Shown here in pieces: positions 8,902 through 12,401 of a stretch of DNA of 12,401 nucleotides. The notes under the pieces are model-generated. The model made no database searches. It was not told the DNA's origin and saw only the letters and a list, made by a program, of their open reading frames with translations. Every line of letters starts with the position of its first letter. Within the stretch, counting starts at the first letter, position 1. Source of the DNA: JBBIOI01 sp037443425 (GTDB lineage Bacteria; Desulfobacterota; BSN033; UBA1163); the NCBI GenBank assembly GCA_037443425.1, contig JBBIOI010000102.1, forward strand, positions 1-12,401, written 5' to 3'. Made by a program: the position numbers and the translations under genes.

Positions 8902-9112
8902 GGAGTAGACCTTGAAAGTAGGTTTTAATGAAAAAAGATAATTTATTTAAAGAGGAGAATTTTTTATCAAAGTAAAAATTTTTCATTTTTAATATCTTAC
9001 AAACCTTTTTCAACACAATTTCCACATTTGTGGATAACTGAACCAATTTTATTGAGGGGAAATTTGAGGAAAAACTTAACTAAAAAATTTATAACCCTTT
9101 TTTATAAAAAAA
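8902..9112. promoter_or_regulatory. dnaA upstream region, candidate oriC part or autoregulatory site
   Basis: A 211-base gene-free gap between the gyrA stop and the dnaA start. It holds an inverted DnaA-box pair (9018-9037). The stretch next to gyrA (about 9075-9112) is almost pure A/T and includes the perfect palindrome TTTTTTATAAAAAA, and could act as an unwinding element. A dnaA promoter must lie here if dnaA has its own, but I see no minus-strand -35/-10 pair close to consensus. The gyrA stop is followed by T-runs without a GC stem, so no clear intrinsic terminator separates the two genes. Confidence 0.45.
9029..9037 (-). promoter_or_regulatory. Perfect DnaA box
   Basis: TTATCCACA on the minus strand matches the high-affinity DnaA box exactly. 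A second box on the plus strand at 9018-9026 (ATTTCCACA, two mismatches) faces it, giving the inverted repeat TCCACA-TT-TGTGGA at 9021-9034. It lies 128 bases upstream of the dnaA ATG, a position suited to autoregulation. Confidence 0.7.
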
Positions 9113-11545
9113 TCAAGCCTCTTCTTTTTCAGCCAACCTTTCAACTGCAACAACTTTTTCCCCCTCCTCAAGAGTAATCAATCTTACCCCCTGGGTGTTT
9201 CTCCCTTGAATTGGGATGTCAGTTGCCCTTAACCTTATGATTCTACCTTTATTGGAGATGAGCATTAAATCATCATCTTCAACTACTGTTTTAATGCTTA
9301 CAACATTACCAGTCTTAGGAGTCCTTTTAACTGTAAATATTCCTGAGCCTCCTCGACTCTGTATCCTGTATTGGGATGCCTCAGTCCTCTTTCCGTAACC
9401 GTTTTCTGTTACAGTAAGAATCTGGGTGTGTGGATAAACTACCTCCATTCCAATAACCTCATCATCTTTGGAGAGTTTAATTCCCCTAATCCCCCGAGCA
9501 ACTCTTCCTGTCTCTCTTACCTGAGATTCTGGAAAGTGAATCGCCTTTCCAAGTTTTGTTCCAATAAATAGATATTGATTGCCATCTGTGAGTTTGGTCG
9601 AGATAAGCTCATCACCTTCATCAAGACTAATTGCAATGATTCCTCCTGAACGAGGGTTACTGTATGCCTCAAGGGCCGTCTTTTTGATTACCCCTCTTTT
9701 TGTGGCGAAAGTGATAAACTTTCCTGGTGAAAAATCTTTTAAAGGAAGAACGGTTGTTACTTTCTCATTAGGGCCAAGATTAAGAAGGTTAACAATAGCC
9801 TTTCCTCGCGTTAAACGACCTGCTTGTGGAAGCTCGTGAACCTTCATCCAGTGAATCTTCCCTGCGTCAGTAAAAAATAGGATGTAATCATGGGTAGAGG
9901 CAATAAATAGGTCTTCAACAAAATCCTCTTCCTTGATATTGAGTCCTACCTTTCCTCTACCGCCTCGATGTTGACTCCTATATATACTTATCGGATTTCT
10001 TTTAATATAGCCTGAATGTGTAATCGTTACAACCATATCCTCTTCAGCAATCAGGTCCTCAATTCGGATGTCTTGGGCCGTTTCAAGGATCTCGGTTCGA
10101 CGCTGATCCCCAAAGTTGTCACGGATTGAAATAAGTTCCTCTTTAATAAGATTGAGCATTAATCTCTCACTTGAAAGAAGATCTTTTAGCCTGTTGATTA
10201 ATTTTATAGTCTCTTCATACTCCTCAACTACTTTACGTTGTTCAAGGTTAGTCAGACGTTGAAGTCTCATGTCAAGTATTGCCTGGGCTTGTTCTTCAGA
10301 GAGGCCGAAACGGCTGATGAGATTATCTTTTGCATCCTTTGGTGTCTTTGAACCCTTAATCGTTGCTATTATGGCATCGATATGATCAAGGGCCTTTTTC
10401 AAACCCTCTAAGATGTGTGCCCTCGCCTCAGCCTTTTTTAATTCAAAGCGCGACCTACGGGTAACTACCTCCAGCCGATGTTGTAAAAAGAGATTTAACA
10501 TCTCTTTGAGAGTTAGAAGCTTTGGCTGATTTTGATGGATTGCAAGCAGTATGATACCAAAGGAGGTTTGCATCTGGGTATGTTTATAAAGTTGATTAAG
10601 GATAACCTCTGCAACCTCATTTCTTTTTATCTCGATAACAACCCTCATGCCTTCACGGTCTGATTCATCTCTAATATTGCTAATCCCCTCTATCAGCTTT
10701 TCCTGAACAAGCTCAGCAATCTTTTCTATAAGTTTTGCCTTATTGATCTGATAAGGAAGCTCAGTGATAATGATGGATTCTCTTTCACCCTTTCTGTCTC
10801 TTTCAATTAAGGCGCGGGCACGAAGCTGTATAACTCCTTTTCCGGTTTCGTAAGCCTGTTTAATACCATCTTTACCATATATAAATCCACCTGTTGGAAA
10901 ATCAGGGCCTGGAATAAATTTCATTAACTCTTCAATAGAGATATCGGGATTTTCAATCAAGGCGATCAAGGCGTCAATGGTTTCGACAAGGTTATGAGGA
11001 GGGATATTAGTTGCCATCCCAACAGCAATTCCGGATGAGCCATTAACAATTAGGTTGGGAAATTTTGCAGGAAGTACAGATGGCTCCATTAATGATTCAT
11101 CATAATTTGGAACGAAATCTACGGTCTCTTTGTCTATATCTGCAAGGAGTTCACCAGCAAGCCTTGCCATCCGTATCTCGGTGTATCTCATTGCTGCAGG
11201 TGGATCTCCATCAATGGAGCCAAAATTTCCTTGTCCATCAATGAGAGGATAACGGAGAGAAAAGTCTTGGGCCATTCTAACGATGGCATCATAAACAGCC
11301 ATATCGCCATGGGGATGATATTTTCCTATAACATCTCCAACGATTCGGGCAGATTTTTTATATGGTTTATCCCAGTCGTTGTTAAGTTCATTCATCGCAT
11401 AAAGGATCCTACGGTGCACAGGCTTTAAACCATCCCTTACATCTGGAAGTGCCCTCCCAATGATTACGCTCATCGCATAATCCATGTAGGAGCGCTTCAT
11501 TTCATCTTCAATATTGACCGGGATATATTGATGAGAAACCTCCAT
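9113..11545 (-). CDS. gyrA: DNA gyrase subunit A
   Basis: DNA-cleaving and DNA-wrapping subunit of gyrase. Numbered from the upstream ATG at 11557 (814 residues): the winged-helix region has KPVHRRILYAMNEL, and the quinolone pocket reads GKYHPHGDMAVYD (78-90). The catalytic tyrosine is Tyr125 in AAMRYTE. The tower and coiled coil run to about residue 500, with LDMRLQRLTNLE at 428-439. The C-terminal pinwheel begins with the GyrA-box QHRGGRG at 529-535 (consensus QRRGGKG), which marks a gyrase rather than topoisomerase IV. There is no long acidic tail. Met86 stands where E. coli has Ser83, while Asp90 (E. coli Asp87) is kept. I chose the ATG at 11545 (810 residues), which has a GGAGAGG ribosome binding site and matches E. 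coli GyrA in N-terminal length; the ATG at 11557 has none. gyrA lies directly upstream of dnaA, an unusual place. Confidence 0.96.
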   Translation of the reverse strand: MEVSHQYIPVNIEDEMKRSYMDYAMSVIIGRALPDVRDGLKPVHRRILYAMNELNNDWDKPYKKSARIVGDVIGKYHPHGDMAVYDAIVRMAQDFSLRYPLIDGQGNFGSIDGDPPAAMRYTEIRMARLAGELLADIDKETVDFVPNYDESLMEPSVLPAKFPNLIVNGSSGIAVGMATNIPPHNLVETIDALIALIENPDISIEELMKFIPGPDFPTGGFIYGKDGIKQAYETGKGVIQLRARALIERDRKGERESIIITELPYQINKAKLIEKIAELVQEKLIEGISNIRDESDREGMRVVIEIKRNEVAEVILNQLYKHTQMQTSFGIILLAIHQNQPKLLTLKEMLNLFLQHRLEVVTRRSRFELKKAEARAHILEGLKKALDHIDAIIATIKGSKTPKDAKDNLISRFGLSEEQAQAILDMRLQRLTNLEQRKVVEEYEETIKLINRLKDLLSSERLMLNLIKEELISIRDNFGDQRRTEILETAQDIRIEDLIAEEDMVVTITHSGYIKRNPISIYRSQHRGGRGKVGLNIKEEDFVEDLFIASTHDYILFFTDAGKIHWMKVHELPQAGRLTRGKAIVNLLNLGPNEKVTTVLPLKDFSPGKFITFATKRGVIKKTALEAYSNPRSGGIIAISLDEGDELISTKLTDGNQYLFIGTKLGKAIHFPESQVRETGRVARGIRGIKLSKDDEVIGMEVVYPHTQILTVTENGYGKRTEASQYRIQSRGGSGIFTVKRTPKTGNVVSIKTVVEDDDLMLISNKGRIIRLRATDIPIQGRNTQGVRLITLEEGEKVVAVERLAEKEEA

Positions 11546-11548
11546 CGA

Positions 11549-11555
11549 CCTCTCC
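11549..11555 (-). promoter_or_regulatory. Ribosome binding site deciding the gyrA start
   Basis: GGAGAGG lies just before the ATG at 11545 (6 bases from the GGAG core). It overlaps the first in-frame ATG at 11557, which has only AT-rich sequence upstream. Confidence 0.55.
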
Positions 11556-11557
11556 AT

Positions 11558-11570
11558 AGAATTAAATTCT
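11558..11570. repeat. Palindrome abutting the gyrA start
   Basis: AGAATTAAATTCT is a perfect inverted repeat with 6-base arms. On the minus strand AAGAATT also occurs twice in a row in this leader. It lies between the proposed -10 box and the start codon, so it could be a 5' leader hairpin or a protein site. AT-rich chance is also possible. Confidence 0.3.
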
Positions 11571-11579
11571 TATGAATTC

Positions 11580-11606
11580 TTAATATAAAAATCTTTCATC
11601 TGTCAA
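11580..11606 (-). promoter_or_regulatory. Candidate sigma-70 promoter of gyrA
   Basis: A perfect TTGACA (-35) lies at 11601-11606 on the minus strand and TATTAA (-10, 4 of 6) at 11580-11585, with a 15-base spacer that is short. Transcription would start near 11572, about 27 bases before the chosen gyrA ATG. It is placed where the repeat-rich spacer ends. Confidence 0.45.
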
Positions 11607-11626
11607 CAAGAAGTTTCTATTTATCA

Positions 11627-11716
11627 GTCATTGCGAGCCCAAAGGCCGTGGCAATCTCATAGATTCTTTGTTTTACTCGGAATGAAAATTTGGAAGAGAT
11701 TAATTCGGCTCTTTTT
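11627..11716 (+). repeat. Truncated copy of a MITE-like GTCATTGCGAG repeat
   Basis: It begins GTCATTGCGAGCCC and continues CGTGGCAATCTCATAG, then ACTCGGAATGAAAATTTG, GAAGAGATT and TTCGGCT. Read in this direction it matches the reverse complement of the element at 12048-12148 along nearly its whole length. It lacks the far terminal GCCTCGCAATGAC and instead runs into the half hairpin at 11717-11740, so its right end appears lost or replaced. Confidence 0.7.
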
Positions 11717-11740
11717 AGAGACCCCTGAAAAAAAGTCTTT
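11717..11740. repeat. Half copy of the CTGAAAAA hairpin family
   Basis: AGAGACCCCTGAAAAAAAGT plus CTTT matches the right arm of the hairpin at 12216-12264 (GAGACCTCTGAAAAAGTCCT). No left arm is present beside it. It looks like a remnant joined to the truncated repeat at 11627-11716. Confidence 0.55.
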
Positions 11741-11756
11741 AATATACTGGAGAAAT

Positions 11757-11800
11757 AGGGTTCGAAACCCTTCGAATGGGCAAGGGCTTGTCCCTTTGCC
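11757..11800. repeat. Two adjacent small hairpins
   Basis: The first is AGGGTT-CGA-AACCCT (11757-11771). The second has arms GGCAAGGG (11779-11786) and CCCTTTGCC (11792-11800), with one bulged base and a 5-base loop. A T-rich stretch follows on the plus strand, as in a weak terminator, but no gene ends here. The GGTTCGAAACC core resembles a tRNA T-arm only by chance; no other tRNA parts surround it. Confidence 0.35.
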
Positions 11801-11860
11801 GTATTTGGTTTTATTTCTTATGTAAAACTACGCGACACAGTCTCGTTGAAGAAAGTCAAT

Positions 11861-11881
11861 AAGCCAAGACCGTGGCTTTTT
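11861..11881 (+). terminator. Weak terminator-like hairpin
   Basis: AAGCCA (11861-11866) pairs with TGGCTT (11873-11878) around a 6-base loop, and T's follow on the plus strand. The stem is short and no plus-strand gene lies upstream, so it may simply be repeat debris. Confidence 0.2.
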
Positions 11882-11886
11882 CATCC

Positions 11887-11994
11887 CACCTCCCCATTTA
11901 TGAAAGAATTTTTAAATAGTTTTTCAGAGTTCTTTTTGGTCTCTTTTAGAGAGCTCTGAAAAACTATTTAAAAATCTTTTCATATGGGGAGGTG
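11887..11994. repeat. Long near-perfect inverted repeat (108 bp hairpin)
   Basis: The left arm is 11887-11929 and the right arm 11954-11994. The outer 11 pairs start CACCTCCCCAT. A 2-base bulge and two mismatches follow, then 22 uninterrupted pairs ending TTTTTCAGAG. The 24-base centre itself holds TCTCT-TTT-AGAGA (11940-11952). RNA from either strand would fold into a very stable rod. It shares ACCTCCCCA and the TTTTTCAGA/CTGAAAAA core with 12200-12264 and so belongs to the same repeat family. No open frame and no transposase accompany it. Confidence 0.85.
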
Positions 11995-12047
11995 AAGTGA
12001 AAAAACCTTCGAGCGGATACCTTCTATAGATTGAACAATCTCAGATT

Positions 12048-12148
12048 GTCATTGCGAGGCAAAAAGCCGAACCAATCTCTTCAAAATTTTAATTCCGAGC
12101 TGAGCAAGAAACCTATGAGATTGCCACGCCCTTCGGGCTCGTAATGAC
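12048..12148. repeat. MITE-like palindromic element, full copy
   Basis: About 101 bases with terminal inverted repeats GTCATTGCGAG (left, 12048-12058) and CTCGTAATGAC (right, 12138-12148), one mismatch. An inner inverted pair AATCTC/GAGATT adds to it, and a small GCCC-TTC-GGGC hairpin lies at 12128-12138. The truncated copy at 11627-11716 is the same element in the other orientation. No target-site duplication is obvious. Repeats with such ends occur in many copies in diverse bacterial genomes (established knowledge); copy number here is unknown. Confidence 0.75.
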
Positions 12149-12161
12149 AGAATAAATAAAT

Positions 12162-12173
12162 GCTCGTAATGAC
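12162..12173. repeat. Second copy of the element's right end
   Basis: GCTCGTAATGAC exactly repeats 12137-12148, 25 bases further on. It looks like a leftover terminal fragment of another MITE-like copy or a local duplication. Confidence 0.5.
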
Positions 12174-12215
12174 TGTGGAAAAAGTCAGTTTTGAACCCTA
12201 CCTCCCCAGTCTATT

Positions 12216-12264
12216 AAGAACTTTTTCAGATCTCTCTTTTTTCGAGACCTCTGAAAAAGTCCTT
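12216..12264. repeat. Hairpin of the CTGAAAAA family
   Basis: The left arm 12216-12236 and right arm 12244-12264 pair at 18 of 21 positions around a 7-base, T-rich loop. Upstream, ACCTCCCCA at 12200-12208 recurs at 11888-11896 in the long hairpin. The right arm ends within the TTGACA -35 box of the next gene. Confidence 0.65.
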
Positions 12265-12297
12265 GACAAATATTCTGTTTTGTATTAATATAATACA
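12263..12297 (+). promoter_or_regulatory. Promoter with palindromic -10 region
   Basis: A perfect TTGACA lies at 12263-12268. The -10 is either TATAAT at 12289-12294 (perfect, but 20-base spacer) or TAATAT at 12286-12291 (17-base spacer). The region is embedded in the palindrome TGTATTA-ATA-TAATACA (12281-12297), which looks like an operator for a repressor. Either -10 places the transcription start within a few bases of the ATG at 12301, so the transcript would be leaderless or nearly so. Confidence 0.55.
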
Positions 12298-12300
12298 GAT

Positions 12301-12401
12301 ATGAAACGATTAATTAAAAAGAAAAAGGCTTTATTGAAAGAGATTCAGCATTGTTCCAAACTGATGCTTCAGGGTAGTCTTGTTGCTTTATATCGTAAGT
12401 G
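12301..12401 (+). CDS. 5' end of a DUF6788-like small protein, cut by window edge
   Basis: The 33 visible codons begin MKRLIKKKKALLKEIQHCSK and continue LMLQGSLVALYRK; the next codon starts TG. A basic helical N-terminus followed by GSLVxxYRKC/R is how DUF6788-type proteins begin; these often continue with a CGKPxCxC-like cysteine motif and tend to sit near transposase genes (family knowledge from memory, not searched). Function is unknown to me. No Shine-Dalgarno sequence precedes the ATG, and the promoter fits a leaderless mRNA. It is the only plus-strand gene here and is divergent from gyrA. The cut prevents checking the rest. Confidence 0.6.
   Translation, partial: MKRLIKKKKALLKEIQHCSKLMLQGSLVALYRK

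Larger units (their letters stand above)
11607..12262. other. Gene-free, repeat-rich spacer
   Basis: About 650 bases between the gyrA promoter and the plus-strand promoter at 12263. It is filled by two palindromic repeat families and a few small hairpins, annotated separately. The only longer open frame (plus strand, 11631-11825) runs through a repeat copy, has no ribosome binding site and resembles no protein I know. No tRNA or other known RNA gene was recognised. Confidence 0.7.

Noticed and set aside
9100..9113. TTTTTTATAAAAAA after gyrA as an intrinsic terminator
   Set aside because: The palindrome is A/T only and would not form a stable RNA stem; it is more plausibly part of an AT-rich unwinding stretch or chance.
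11757..11771. GGTTCGAAACC as a tRNA T-arm
   Set aside because: No acceptor, D or anticodon arms can be built around it; it is part of a simple palindrome.
11631..11825. 64-codon plus-strand open frame in the spacer
   Set aside because: It runs through the MITE-like repeat copy, has no ribosome binding site and resembles no family; it is a by-product of the repeat sequence.
12174..12182. DnaA box (TGTGGAAAA, one mismatch) in the repeat spacer
   Set aside because: It is a lone match in low-complexity A-rich sequence beside repeats and is not part of a cluster.
11607..12300. CRISPR array
   Set aside because: The repeats are few, inverted, of different families and irregularly spaced, with no uniform spacers or cas genes.

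Overview
The window is a core-genome segment from a low-GC (roughly 35-40% by eye) bacterium. The gyrase B subunit is about 800 residues long and carries the large C-terminal insertion typical of many Gram-negative lineages. Rho, CoaE and a Cys4 zinc-type L31 fit any of several Gram-negative or deep-branching phyla. Interspersed palindromic 'GTCATTGCGAG' repeats of this kind are common in genomes of uncultivated and sulfate-reducing-type bacteria. I cannot name the lineage from sequence alone.

Layout. Nine protein genes lie head to tail on the minus strand. In the direction of transcription (right to left) they are gyrA, dnaA, dnaN, gyrB, coaE, rho, rpmE, a DUF1385 (YqhQ-like) membrane protein, and prfA, which is cut by the left edge. 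gyrB-coaE-rho are packed with gaps of 14 and 31 bases. DUF1385 and prfA are 9 bases apart. gyrA, dnaA and dnaN are separated by AT-rich spacers of about 200 bases. The spacer in front of dnaA holds one perfect DnaA box facing a second, imperfect one, and is the best candidate here for dnaA autoregulation and/or part of oriC. recF, often found between dnaN and gyrB, is absent.

Right end. From gyrA's promoter to about 12300 there is no convincing gene. Instead there are two families of small palindromic repeats: a roughly 100 bp MITE-like element with GTCATTGCGAG ends (one full and one truncated copy), and a CTCCCCA/TTTTTCAGAG hairpin family (one 108 bp near-perfect hairpin, one shorter hairpin, one half copy). 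A plus-strand gene starts at 12301, resembles the DUF6788 family, and is cut by the right edge. Its -35 box lies at the edge of a hairpin repeat, its -10 region lies in a 17 bp palindrome, and it has no visible ribosome binding site.

How the genes work together. gyrA and gyrB encode the two gyrase subunits. DnaA initiates replication and DnaN is the polymerase clamp. Rho ends transcription, L31 is ribosomal, RF1 ends translation, and CoaE makes coenzyme A. The cluster joins a replication/supercoiling block to a termination/translation block. Apart from the gene order, an unusual residue in the GyrA quinolone pocket and the repeat-rich spacer, this is ordinary housekeeping sequence. I see no convincing new biological system.
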